Below, in pieces: positions 1 through 7,985 of a DNA stretch of 25,514 nucleotides. Each line of letters opens with the position of its first letter. The stretch's first letter is position 1. Made by a program: the position numbers and the translations under genes. The DNA is from Pontibacterium sp049599735. GTDB lineage: Bacteria; Pseudomonadota; Gammaproteobacteria; Pseudomonadales; Balneatricaceae. The stretch spans positions 1-25,514 of the forward strand of contig JBMYOX010000052.1 of assembly GCA_049599735.1 (NCBI GenBank). The letters are read 5' to 3'. Under the pieces are notes generated by a model. The model made no database searches. It was not told the DNA's origin and saw only the letters and a list, made by a program, of their open reading frames with translations.

Positions 1-62
1 CAAGGCATATAAAATATGCTGCTTAGTAAATGTAAATAACCGCCGGGTTAATAGCTATTCAG

Positions 63-704
63 ATGCGCCACGCATGGGATCTTGGTTTAAACCCTATTCA
101 CGATATGATCGATACTCTTGAAGCAAAAGGGATTATGATCATTACCACTGATGTGGAAACGAATAAAAAGTTTGATGGTTTAGCGGGGAAGATTGGTAGT
201 ACGCCAGTCGTCGTGATCTCTACCGCTCAAAGTGGAGACCGCCAGCGCTTTACGTTGGCACATGAGCTAGGTCACTTAGTCGTAAATGGTCGCTTGGTTG
301 AAGGTATTGATGAAGAAAAGGTTTGTAACGCCTTTGCTGGTGCATTTCTTCTACCAGCCCAAACGCTTATTGAACACCTGGGTGAAAAACGCCGCCATAT
401 TGAACCGCGTGAATTATTTATGCTTAAGCACGAATACGGCATTAGCATGTTGGCAGCACTGTTTCGAGCTGGGCAATGTGGAATAATTACGCCAGCGACG
501 CAGAAAAACTTGTTTATGCTGTTTAGTAAAAAGGGTTGGCGTACACAAGAGCCTGGAAAAGCTTACCCTCATGAATCGACTTATTTACATAAGCAGTTGG
601 TTTACCGTGCTTTAGGTGAGGAGTACATAGGGGAATTAAAAGCCGCTGAGTTACTAGGCATGTCTGTCTCTAGCTTTCATAAAGAACGTAAATTAGAGCG
701 ATAG
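63..704 (+). CDS. ImmA/IrrE-family zinc metallopeptidase, possibly N-terminally truncated
   Basis: The 213-residue protein has the metallopeptidase signature TLAHELGHLVV, with zinc ligands His67 and His71 and catalytic Glu68. Glu85, just ahead of FAGAFLLP, sits where the family's third ligand is expected. The C-terminal third (about 150-213) resembles the tail of two-domain XRE-ImmA proteins of about 350-390 residues, but no helix-turn-helix is present. In-frame stops at 24, 27 and 33 exclude a longer in-frame product within the window. It is therefore either a standalone ImmA-like protease whose repressor partner is encoded further left, or the remnant of a longer gene. ImmA proteins typically cleave XRE-type repressors of mobile elements. 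Here the protease precedes a regulator plus restriction-modification operon by 115 bp, so control of that operon or of island excision is a reasonable inference. No clear Shine-Dalgarno precedes position 63. Confidence 0.8.
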   Translation: MRHAWDLGLNPIHDMIDTLEAKGIMIITTDVETNKKFDGLAGKIGSTPVVVISTAQSGDRQRFTLAHELGHLVVNGRLVEGIDEEKVCNAFAGAFLLPAQTLIEHLGEKRRHIEPRELFMLKHEYGISMLAALFRAGQCGIITPATQKNLFMLFSKKGWRTQEPGKAYPHESTYLHKQLVYRALGEEYIGELKAAELLGMSVSSFHKERKLER

Positions 705-789
705 TGTGGGACATTACAGGTGTGGAGTCGCTAAAAATGGAAAAATCACTTGTCAATTATCACCTGATGATAAGATGCTATTCAATATG

Positions 790-801
790 TGTATTCATAC
801 A
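790..801. promoter_or_regulatory. Short dyad upstream of the wHTH/methyltransferase operon
   Basis: TGTAT-TC-ATACA is a perfect 5-bp inverted repeat ending 18 bases before the GTG start of the regulator gene. A TTGTCA hexamer at 750-755, followed by AT-rich sequence, could be the -35 part of a promoter, but no good -10 is correctly spaced. An operator for autoregulation by the downstream winged-helix protein is plausible but unproven. Confidence 0.25.
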
Positions 802-819
802 GTGTAGGTTTGAATAATT

Positions 820-1155
820 GTGGCAGAAGAGATAAGACAAAAGCGTTGCGTGATAGGAATTCGTGGTCAACTACCAGATCCAGATTATTCGGTAGACATC
901 TGGTTTGACTCACTTAAATCAGTTGCTAATGTGCTATCGAAAGAAAACCAACACTTATTAAAAGTAATCGCGGAACAACAACCTCAGTCAGTGACAGAAC
1001 TAGCCATCTTAACTGGACGCGCTGTAAGTAATGTATCGAGAACACTGAAAACTTTAGGAAAATACAACCTAGTTGAAATGCAGAGTATGAATAAAATGCT
1101 TTGTCCCAAAGCCGTCTATCAAGAATTTTTAGTAGTAGTGAATAATGAAGAATAA
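820..1155 (+). CDS. Small winged-helix DNA-binding regulator (HVO_A0114/MarR-like)
   Basis: This 111-residue protein carries a clear winged helix-turn-helix. Residues about 40-87 read LSKENQHLLKVIAEQQPQ, then SVTELAILTGRAVSNVSR and a short wing, matching the HVO_A0114-type putative DNA-binding family (related to MarR/ArsR-like wHTH). The start is GTG with only a weak TAGG element upstream at 805-808. Its 3' end overlaps the methyltransferase start by 11 bases, indicating translational coupling and a role as controller of the restriction-modification genes, analogous to C proteins although of another fold. It could instead be an antitoxin-like repressor, since members of this family are often paired with toxins, but no toxin gene lies adjacent. 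The regulatory role is inference from position and fold. Confidence 0.8.
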   Translation: MAEEIRQKRCVIGIRGQLPDPDYSVDIWFDSLKSVANVLSKENQHLLKVIAEQQPQSVTELAILTGRAVSNVSRTLKTLGKYNLVEMQSMNKMLCPKAVYQEFLVVVNNEE

Positions 1156-2185
1156 CCATAAAGAATATAAACCACGTACAATTTCACTTTTCTCTGGCTG
1201 TGGAGGCTTAGATTTGGGCTTTCATCAAGCTGGTTATGATATTGTTTTTGCTAACGATATCGAGAAGAGAGTGGCAGATACTTATAAGTTTAATCTTGGT
1301 GATATATTAATTAGAGATATTACTCAAGTGGATATTGACGAGGAAATACCTGAAAATATTGACGTAGTTTTAGCTGGTATACCATGTCAACCTTTCTCAA
1401 ATGCTGGCAACAGAAAAAGCATGGATGATCACCGAGGAGGTTTGTTTGAAAGTGTTATGTCTATTGTGGATAAGAAAAAACCAAAAGTTGTTCTTTTTGA
1501 GAATGTACGAGGGTTTATTTCATCAAAAGATGATCAAGGAATTCCAATGCCAAAGCGTATTGAAAATGAATTGATGGAGCATGGTTATAAAACCTTTTGG
1601 AAATTGCTGAAGGCATCTGACTATGAGGTTCCCCAGAACAGGTATAGGGTTGTAATCATTGGACTAAGAAATGATATTGATATTGATTACAAATTTCCGG
1701 AAGTGATAGCCGGACAGGACTTAAGTGTCAAAACTGTAATTGATGGTAGTATTTTAGGTGATGAACAGCATGAGGTATGGGCTTTATCTCCACAATCCCA
1801 ATTATTGTCCTCTTACATCCCTCCCGGTGGTTCTTGGAAAAATATACCGGATGAAGTTTTACCTGAGCGGTTAGTAAAGATTCGTAGTGATATGAAAAAA
1901 TACAGATCCCCTAACTTTTATCGAAAATTTAACCTTGATGAAGTTATGGGAACCATTACAGCAGCCGCGACACCAGAGAACTCTGGAATTTTACACCCTC
2001 TAGAAAATAGACGCTATTCAGTACGTGAAATTGCAAGGTTTCAGTCATTTCCAGATGAATTTAAATTTATAGGAGATAGCATCCCGAGCAAATATAAAAT
2101 GATTGGTAATGCAGTACCTCCAAGGCTTGCTTATCACATAGCAAGTAGCTTATTGGATCAAGTGTTTCATAAGGATATGCAATGA
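1145..2185 (+). CDS. C5-cytosine-specific DNA methyltransferase
   Basis: The 346-residue protein has the m5C methyltransferase motifs in order: motif I FSGCGGLDLGF (16-26, AdoMet binding), motif IV GIPCQPFSNAG (78-88, catalytic Cys81), motif VI ENVRGF (119-124), motif VIII QNRYRVVIIG (164-173) and motif X IGNAVPPRLAYH (from 320). The target-recognition region lies at about 180-262 and is short, so the recognition site cannot be named. It transfers a methyl group to C5 of cytosine and presumably protects host DNA from the nuclease encoded by the next two genes. It overlaps the upstream regulator by 11 bases and the downstream McrB-like gene through ATGA. All catalytic motifs are intact, so the enzyme looks functional. 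Codon use is AT-rich like the rest of the island. Confidence 0.96.
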   Translation: MKNNHKEYKPRTISLFSGCGGLDLGFHQAGYDIVFANDIEKRVADTYKFNLGDILIRDITQVDIDEEIPENIDVVLAGIPCQPFSNAGNRKSMDDHRGGLFESVMSIVDKKKPKVVLFENVRGFISSKDDQGIPMPKRIENELMEHGYKTFWKLLKASDYEVPQNRYRVVIIGLRNDIDIDYKFPEVIAGQDLSVKTVIDGSILGDEQHEVWALSPQSQLLSSYIPPGGSWKNIPDEVLPERLVKIRSDMKKYRSPNFYRKFNLDEVMGTITAAATPENSGILHPLENRRYSVREIARFQSFPDEFKFIGDSIPSKYKMIGNAVPPRLAYHIASSLLDQVFHKDMQ

Positions 2186-4113
2186 GTTTATATTTGTCTG
2201 AAGACTTACTAAGGTTGGCACTCAAGGGATTAAGGGAATTAAGTCCCGGTACTGAGGTTAGGCAAGGGGCTACTCAGGACGTTAGTGCCATAAGGCATTG
2301 CTTAGCCTTAGATAAGCTATTGAAAAAACACTCGTTACGTAGTGCTAAGTTACAACACAAGTCAGATCCATATCTTCAAGAATTTATTCTGAATGTTGGT
2401 GAAGTAGTATCCGTTGGGGAAAAAGGGAATTATACCCCCAACTTAATTAACGATATAAAGTCCAAGTCTGATTTTGGCGTTGGAAGTAACTTAATCAGTG
2501 CAGGTGTGGCGACACACTCAATTCAGTCACCACAGAACTACCCAAAGAAAGCTGGTAAGGGTTTGATTTCAATAGATAAATATGATTTCTCATTATTGGA
2601 TGGTTATGTCGATAGATTGAAGGATAAATATAGTTTTGAGAAATTAGGCTTTTCTTTTTTGATTTGGCTTAATAGATTCGAAGATTTTGAAGAGTCAGAT
2701 AAAAATCCGTTAAACCTTTTTGAAAAACTAAAAAAAACGGTGAAAGATAAATATTCTGATAACCTTGCTGATTTAATCATTTACTCTACACAAGAACGCT
2801 TTGAACGTCATGTTAAACAATTATCTGAGCTGTTATCTGACAGGAAACCTGACTTGTTAAGTCTGTTTGAAACCTCTAATAATAACGATGAGGTTTTCGG
2901 CACGGGGGGAGATTCTGAAGTTACATTGCTATCAAAACCATTTCTTTTATTCGCAGGTATCTCAGGCACAGGTAAAACTCGTTTTGTCCGTGAGCAAGCT
3001 AAATTAACAGGCTCGATAGACGATACTTATTGCCTTACTTCTGTCCGCCCTGATTGGCATGAACCATCAGATTTACTAGGCTATACATCAAGACTTAGCG
3101 GTAATGCCGAGTACATAGTTACCGATGTACTTAAGTTTATAGTAAAGGCATGGATTGCGATAAAAGAAGCTGGAATCACCCTTAAAGGTAAAGAAGCTGT
3201 TGGTGAGCATAATCAACAGCAACAAGTAAAACCTCACTGGCTTTGTTTGGATGAAATGAACTTGGCACCTGTCGAGCAATACTTCGCAGATTACCTATCC
3301 GTGCTAGAAACCAGAGAATGGTCTTGGCAAGGAAACGATTTTACTTATCAATGCGATCCTCTATTAAAAGCCAATGTCTTTGGTGCTGTAGATAAAGGTA
3401 AACTGAAAAGCGAATTGGGACTGGATGATCACGATGAGCTGTGGAGCTATTTTGTTGCTAATGGTATTGGCATTCCGTTTAACTTAATTGTTGCGGGTAC
3501 GGTCAATATGGATGAAACCACGCATGGCTTTTCTCGAAAAGTTATCGACCGAGCATTAACTTTTGATTTTGGTGAGTTCTTTCCTAATGATTTCGATGCC
3601 TTTTTTGATGCAACCTCAGAACCTAAAGCGCTTAGCTACCCAGTGCTTACTGATGGACGAAACAAGATTGAACTAAGCAGTACTTTTGATAAAGATGGCA
3701 CTTTGTCTATCGCTTTCCTAAAGCTAGTCAATGATATTTTGGAAAACACCTCATTTAAGCTTGCTTACCGAGCTTTAAATGAATTGCTTCTAGCTGTAAT
3801 TACACAAAAACCCAACAATGAAATCGAGCTTCAATCTGTTTGGGATGACTTTTTAATGTGCAAGGTGCTACCTCGAATAGAAGGTGACATTGATAAGCTC
3901 ACGAAAGGTGATAGCAACAACTCAATATTAGAGCAGCTTAGCGCATTACTTGGTGAACAGTTGAATGAAATTTGGCTTACAAAATCTCGCCAAGATCTGT
4001 TTCGTAAATCGCTTGAAGATGGCCTTCTAATAACAATAGATTGTCGAAGCAAGGCAAAAATTGAGTGGATGAGCGACCAATTGAAGAATGGTTTTACAAG
4101 TTTTTGGCCATAA
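2182..4113 (+). CDS. McrB-like AAA+ NTPase subunit of a restriction system
   Basis: This 643-residue protein has an AAA+ core: Walker A GISGTGKT (259-266), Walker B LCLDEMN (354-360) in the typical McrB context LAPVEQYFADYLSVLE, and a sensor-like block AGTVNMDETTHGFSRKVIDR starting near 438. The last block takes the place of the MNTADRS signature of E. coli McrB, so GTP versus ATP preference is uncertain. Residues 1 to about 240 match no domain I recognise and are the probable DNA-recognition part. In McrBC-like systems this subunit forms hexamers that bind target DNA, translocate it and activate the McrC-type nuclease. The ATGA overlap with the methyltransferase and the 12-base gap to the next gene show one operon. 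The pairing with an m5C methyltransferase suggests a LlaJI-like modification-protected enzyme rather than a methyl-dependent one; that is inference. Confidence 0.9.
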   Translation: MSLYLSEDLLRLALKGLRELSPGTEVRQGATQDVSAIRHCLALDKLLKKHSLRSAKLQHKSDPYLQEFILNVGEVVSVGEKGNYTPNLINDIKSKSDFGVGSNLISAGVATHSIQSPQNYPKKAGKGLISIDKYDFSLLDGYVDRLKDKYSFEKLGFSFLIWLNRFEDFEESDKNPLNLFEKLKKTVKDKYSDNLADLIIYSTQERFERHVKQLSELLSDRKPDLLSLFETSNNNDEVFGTGGDSEVTLLSKPFLLFAGISGTGKTRFVREQAKLTGSIDDTYCLTSVRPDWHEPSDLLGYTSRLSGNAEYIVTDVLKFIVKAWIAIKEAGITLKGKEAVGEHNQQQQVKPHWLCLDEMNLAPVEQYFADYLSVLETREWSWQGNDFTYQCDPLLKANVFGAVDKGKLKSELGLDDHDELWSYFVANGIGIPFNLIVAGTVNMDETTHGFSRKVIDRALTFDFGEFFPNDFDAFFDATSEPKALSYPVLTDGRNKIELSSTFDKDGTLSIAFLKLVNDILENTSFKLAYRALNELLLAVITQKPNNEIELQSVWDDFLMCKVLPRIEGDIDKLTKGDSNNSILEQLSALLGEQLNEIWLTKSRQDLFRKSLEDGLLITIDCRSKAKIEWMSDQLKNGFTSFWP

Positions 4114-4125
4114 AAGGTGCTAGGC

Positions 4126-6507
4126 ATGCAAACTTTGATTTGTATAGAAACACTTGAGTGGGAATTAACTATAAGTAGCCAGCACCTTGAGGCAAGGCAA
4201 AGTACTTATTTCAATATGCTTAGCCAAAGAGGAGTACGGGCACCTCTTAGTAAATTGCAAGTTCGGCCTGCAATCAGTCCAGAAAACATAACCATCTGTG
4301 ACCAAAAGAGTGTGCTGATTGATGACTCTCCTTTGTCTGAGGTAACTCTTCCGGCCCCGTTATTTTTTGAAAATGCTCAATATCAATTTGAGTGGGTATT
4401 TTTGCAAGAAGGCATTGAACAGGCTTTTATCACTCACGCTCTTCAAGGGGTTGCTGATGCTTTTCGGTTTACAGCTAAACGCAAACATAGTGCAGCCAGC
4501 CTAATTGGTACAATTAATACAGGTAATGATATTGGCCAATTTGCGTTACCTCTTACTTATTGCATTAAAGGCAAGGAAAAGCAATTTAAGCTGACCTTAG
4601 AAGTCTTGCCAACGAAGATGCAGCTGCACAACGACTTACCTGCTATGTATCGCCGGATCGATGAGACTTTTCCATTATGGCGGTTCAGTTTGGCGGAGAA
4701 GACCGAGCAAAGCTCAGATAAGAGTCAACACCGTGGTAACTTCCCACTATTGTGGTTAGCGCAGTTTAAGGCGTTGAGAACATCACTTGAGGAAGGATTG
4801 AAAGTTATCGCAAACTCACCACATAATCGATTACAGAAAAAAAGCGTTAATATTAGAGCAGATCGACTCAAAGGCCGTTTATCAAATCGATTAGCTGAGC
4901 GAGTAAAAGAGAATATTGCCAATAAAATATCTGACAAGCGATATCAACAACAAAAACAGCACCTCAGTGTAGATACGCCAGAAAATAGATACATCAAGAT
5001 GGTCGTCGTTCAATGTAAGCAGCAGTTAGAAAGAATGTCCCAGAAGCTCGAGGCTAATAACAACAAAGGTGAGACAACGTACGCCCGTCTATCGGAGCAC
5101 TTCTTGAATGAATTGAAAGAGTGGCAACAGCCATTGATAAAAATGGAAAAGTATAGCTTTTTAAATGAGGTGGGAGACTTTTCTGGACAACATCGTGAGT
5201 CTTTGGTTTTGCAGCAAAAAACAGGCTACAGTGCAGTTTACAAGGTGTGGCAAGAACTAAAATACTACTTGGATATTTTTGCTAGGCACTCAACAGTGTC
5301 AATGAAGTCTGTCGCGGAAACGTATGAAGTATGGTGCTTTTTAGAAATACGAACCATTTTATTAGAAGTGCTTGGCTTTCAAGAAAAAGAACACCAAAAA
5401 ACAAAGCTAAAGCTTAATGACTATTTTGAATTACAACTTAAAGATGGTTTAACTGGCGCAGGGGCATTTACATTCGAACGAGCCGATGGGCTTAGGGCAA
5501 AGTTAGCCCATGAACCGGTCTTTCGTCGAGCTGGTCAACATATTCGGTCGTTTGGTGTGACACAAAAACCCGATATCTTGTTAGAAGTTACTTTCCCAGA
5601 TGGTAAGACGTGCATTTGGTTGTTTGATGCCAAATACCGCATAAAGACCCAAAACAATCGATATGACGTAGATGATATTGACTGTAACGACTACGTGCCC
5701 GACGATGCGATTAATCAGATGCACCGGTATAGAGATGCCTTAATTCGAGTTGATGAACAAAAAGAGTCCAGAAGCAAAAGTCGTCCAGTTTTTGGTGCCT
5801 TTGCTTTATACCCAGGCTTTTATGACCAAGGCAGTGATGAAAACCCATACCAATCGATGATAGCTGAAGTCGGGATTGGTGCCTTTGCTTTGCTGCCTAG
5901 CGCAAATGGCAATAAGAACTCCTGGCTCCAAGCCTTTTTACTGCATCAGCTAGGTACGGGTATCAGCGCTTACACTACTGAATCGATACGTGATGATCTT
6001 TATGTTAATGAGCCAGCACGTATTCCATACTCAGGAATGCAGCAAGTGCTTCACCATGATCTTGTGTTGATATCGAAGCTTGGCGAAAGTCGTGAGCAAG
6101 ACTATATCGATAACTTTAACAGTGGATTAGCAGAGTGGTTTCATATTCCAGTTTCTGTCTTTGATCAGAAATTCGGAAAACATATTGTTCAAGAATTGAG
6201 ATACTTAGCGGTGATGACCAATTGTGCAAGTTCGCTTGAAATCACAATGGTTTATAGAATTAAAAAGGTAGTGCAGTCACAGCGTGATGATATTACTCCT
6301 GAGCAAGCGGGTATTAAGGTCTCTAAAGTTGGGGGAGACAAATACTGGTTACTTGAACTTGGTGAAGCTATTGTACTCGACCAAGTGATCCAGTGTGATC
6401 CTATTGCTGGATTTAGACAGTCATTAAAGTTGGCTAAATTAGATGACATGCAAATTGCTAATAGTTTCCGTGAAATTGTGCCTATTTATGAACGCAGTTA
6501 TCGCTAG
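4126..6507 (+). CDS. McrC-like restriction subunit with DUF2357 and PD-(D/E)XK nuclease
   Basis: This 793-residue protein begins at ATG 4126, preceded by AAAGGTG at suitable spacing; a GTG at 4117 is the alternative. The N-terminal half looks like the DUF2357 region that accompanies McrB-like partners. A PD-(D/E)XK nuclease core follows: YEVW with Glu401, KPDILLEV with Asp483, then FDAKYR with Asp501 and Lys503, matching the PDDEXK_7 family (formerly DUF524). The C-terminal 250 residues are less characteristic. It should cut double-stranded DNA when loaded by the McrB-like motor encoded 12 bases upstream. E. coli McrC is only about 350 residues, so this is a long variant. Catalytic residues are present, so it looks active. 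It is the last gene of the operon and converges on the integrase gene. Confidence 0.87.
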   Translation: MQTLICIETLEWELTISSQHLEARQSTYFNMLSQRGVRAPLSKLQVRPAISPENITICDQKSVLIDDSPLSEVTLPAPLFFENAQYQFEWVFLQEGIEQAFITHALQGVADAFRFTAKRKHSAASLIGTINTGNDIGQFALPLTYCIKGKEKQFKLTLEVLPTKMQLHNDLPAMYRRIDETFPLWRFSLAEKTEQSSDKSQHRGNFPLLWLAQFKALRTSLEEGLKVIANSPHNRLQKKSVNIRADRLKGRLSNRLAERVKENIANKISDKRYQQQKQHLSVDTPENRYIKMVVVQCKQQLERMSQKLEANNNKGETTYARLSEHFLNELKEWQQPLIKMEKYSFLNEVGDFSGQHRESLVLQQKTGYSAVYKVWQELKYYLDIFARHSTVSMKSVAETYEVWCFLEIRTILLEVLGFQEKEHQKTKLKLNDYFELQLKDGLTGAGAFTFERADGLRAKLAHEPVFRRAGQHIRSFGVTQKPDILLEVTFPDGKTCIWLFDAKYRIKTQNNRYDVDDIDCNDYVPDDAINQMHRYRDALIRVDEQKESRSKSRPVFGAFALYPGFYDQGSDENPYQSMIAEVGIGAFALLPSANGNKNSWLQAFLLHQLGTGISAYTTESIRDDLYVNEPARIPYSGMQQVLHHDLVLISKLGESREQDYIDNFNSGLAEWFHIPVSVFDQKFGKHIVQELRYLAVMTNCASSLEITMVYRIKKVVQSQRDDITPEQAGIKVSKVGGDKYWLLELGEAIVLDQVIQCDPIAGFRQSLKLAKLDDMQIANSFREIVPIYERSYR

Positions 6508-6567
6508 TATTTCGCACAAGCCTCATGTTGATAGACATACTTAGGCTGAGCATAATTGAAAAAGAAG

Positions 6568-7785
6568 CTAGATTGATGACAGTAGTGCTGTAGCTAACTT
6601 ACTTAAAGCCTCTCTCCGCTCTTCCAAATAATCATTTTGATTATAGATACCTTCAACACCCTTTAGCTTGTGATTCAAACACCTCTCGGCGACTTCGCCG
6701 GGAGTGCCTTGTTTTGCCAATAGTGTACGACAGGTACGCCGCAAGTCATGCACGGTAAAGTGAGGCATATCCCCCATCAAATTAGGCGGTTGCTTCTTCT
6801 TGCCCGCCTCATGGCCAAATAGCTTGGTAATAGCTCTATTAAGCGTGTCAGGCCCCATGTGAGGGCTTTTGCTAGCTCTTCTGCTAGGAAATACATACTC
6901 AGAGCCAAAGCCCCTTATTTTCAACTCTTCAAGCCACTTCAACACTTCTGGTGCTAGCGGGATAGTAAAGCCAACATTAGTTTTACTGCGCTCCGCTGGT
7001 AAATGCCACAAGCCTTCATCTAAGTTAAATTCGTCCCATCTCGCTTCACACAATTCAGATTTACGAACTCCCAAACAAACCAGTAATGCGCAGGCCAGGT
7101 AATTGTCACGACTAAAGCTGGTGCTGTTTTCTCTCGCAATGCGGAAAAACTCCGCTAACTCTTCATTCTCTAGGACTCGATCTTTGCTTTGCTCAATGCC
7201 GCCAGCGTCCCTCACAGTAAACGCAGAAGCAGGGTTACTGCTAAGAAGGTCAAGCTTAATGCCATGATTAAAAAGTTGCTTACAGTAGCCTAGAGCGTCA
7301 TTGGCAATGGTTGGGCGGCCAGAGTCATTAATTGCTGTGATCGTTGTGCGAATATCACGGGCGGTCATTTGATCGAGTGGGACTTCACCAATATGAGGTG
7401 CAATATCTTTGGTGTAAATACGTTTAGGTATATTCGGGTGTTTAAGGCGTTTAACTAATGTAGGGTACCAATCTTCAAACAAGTCGTTAACGGTCTTAAT
7501 GCTTTCTTGTTCTGCGCGTTTACGTTGTAAGAGGGGATCAAAGCCTTCACGGACTTGCTTCATTTTAGTGGCGGCTTCTAGGCGGGCGTTAGCTAAAGAG
7601 AGATCTCTAACCTTTCCCAGCGTCATTTCACGGCGCTTTTTATTAGAGGTAAAGCGCAGCATCCAGCTTGCGGTACCTGATGCCGGAACCACTAGGTATA
7701 AGCCCTCACCATCAGCATGGCGCTGTGTTTTCTCGCCACCAGCTTTAATGAGTGTTTCTACTTTCCTAACATTCAACTTACCCAT
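6568..7785 (-). CDS. P4-type tyrosine site-specific integrase
   Basis: The 405-residue protein has the N-terminal arm-binding (DUF4102) domain at about 1-90, a core-binding SAM-like domain at about 95-195 and a C-terminal catalytic domain. Catalytic residues are Arg241 in GVRKSEL, Lys268, His346 and Arg349 in HDLRRT, His372 in LNHKL and the nucleophile Tyr381 in IYNQNDY, so the full tyrosine recombinase set is present. The ATG at 7785 is preceded by AGAGGTG on the coding strand. The gene lies at the island edge and reads away from yicC, so this enzyme most likely inserted the island at the yicC 3' end. A cluster of CCACCA repeats upstream (7826-7920) is a probable binding region for it or for a directionality factor. 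It converges on the McrC-like gene with 60 bases between stops. Confidence 0.95.
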   Translation of the reverse strand: MGKLNVRKVETLIKAGGEKTQRHADGEGLYLVVPASGTASWMLRFTSNKKRREMTLGKVRDLSLANARLEAATKMKQVREGFDPLLQRKRAEQESIKTVNDLFEDWYPTLVKRLKHPNIPKRIYTKDIAPHIGEVPLDQMTARDIRTTITAINDSGRPTIANDALGYCKQLFNHGIKLDLLSSNPASAFTVRDAGGIEQSKDRVLENEELAEFFRIARENSTSFSRDNYLACALLVCLGVRKSELCEARWDEFNLDEGLWHLPAERSKTNVGFTIPLAPEVLKWLEELKIRGFGSEYVFPSRRASKSPHMGPDTLNRAITKLFGHEAGKKKQPPNLMGDMPHFTVHDLRRTCRTLLAKQGTPGEVAERCLNHKLKGVEGIYNQNDYLEERREALSKLATALLSSI

Positions 7786-7825
7786 AACCCACCTCTAACC
7801 GTGCATGATCTCGGTGAGAACTAAT

Positions 7826-7920
7826 TACCCACCACTTATCTTTGTGGTAAGTCTATCATACCCACCACATTAACCACCAGTTGGTGGTGGTTAATGGCAT
7901 ATTAAAGAATACGGTGGTGG
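7826..7920. repeat. CCACCA repeat cluster with 11-bp inverted repeat upstream of the integrase
   Basis: TACCCACCAC occurs twice as a direct repeat (7826-7835 and 7859-7868). ATTAACCACCA (7869-7879) and its exact reverse complement (7885-7895) form an inverted repeat with a 5-base centre. ACCAC/GTGGT (7831-7835/7844-7848) forms a further hairpin, and GGTGGTGG lies at 7913-7920. On the integrase strand a TATGAT hexamer (7855-7860) could be a -10 element, placing the 11-bp dyad over the expected -35 region. The arrangement fits integrase arm sites plus an autoregulatory operator. The attachment core probably lies between this cluster and the last codons of yicC. No ORF is seen in 7786-7985. Confidence 0.55.
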
Positions 7921-7985
7921 AAAAACATTTAAGGTAAATTGTTGTATTTTAATTGTTTGAATGCAATAACATACAATCGTGACCA

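Larger units (their letters stand above)
1..7985. mobile_element. Genomic island (right part) integrated beside the yicC 3' end
   Basis: This block is visibly AT-rich compared with the core genes to its right. It contains a DNA methyltransferase, an McrBC-like nuclease pair, a regulator, a metallopeptidase and a P4-type tyrosine integrase, which is typical cargo of an integrative defence island. The integrase lies at the edge and reads away from yicC, whose stop codon (7986-7988) marks the start of core sequence. Integration at the 3' end of yicC is known for mobilizable islands of the MGIVflInd1 type in Vibrio, as I recall from the literature. The exact att core is not defined: no second copy of the yicC 3' end is visible at the left, so the other boundary probably lies before position 1. 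Whether the element is still mobile cannot be judged, because no excisionase, relaxase or oriT is seen here. Confidence 0.75.

Noticed and set aside
770..800. TATTCAAT near 785 as a left att copy of the yicC 3' end (TATTCAAT at 7987)
   Set aside because: Only 8 bases match in AT-rich sequence and it would lie inside the restriction operon; a boundary there would leave the ImmA gene outside.
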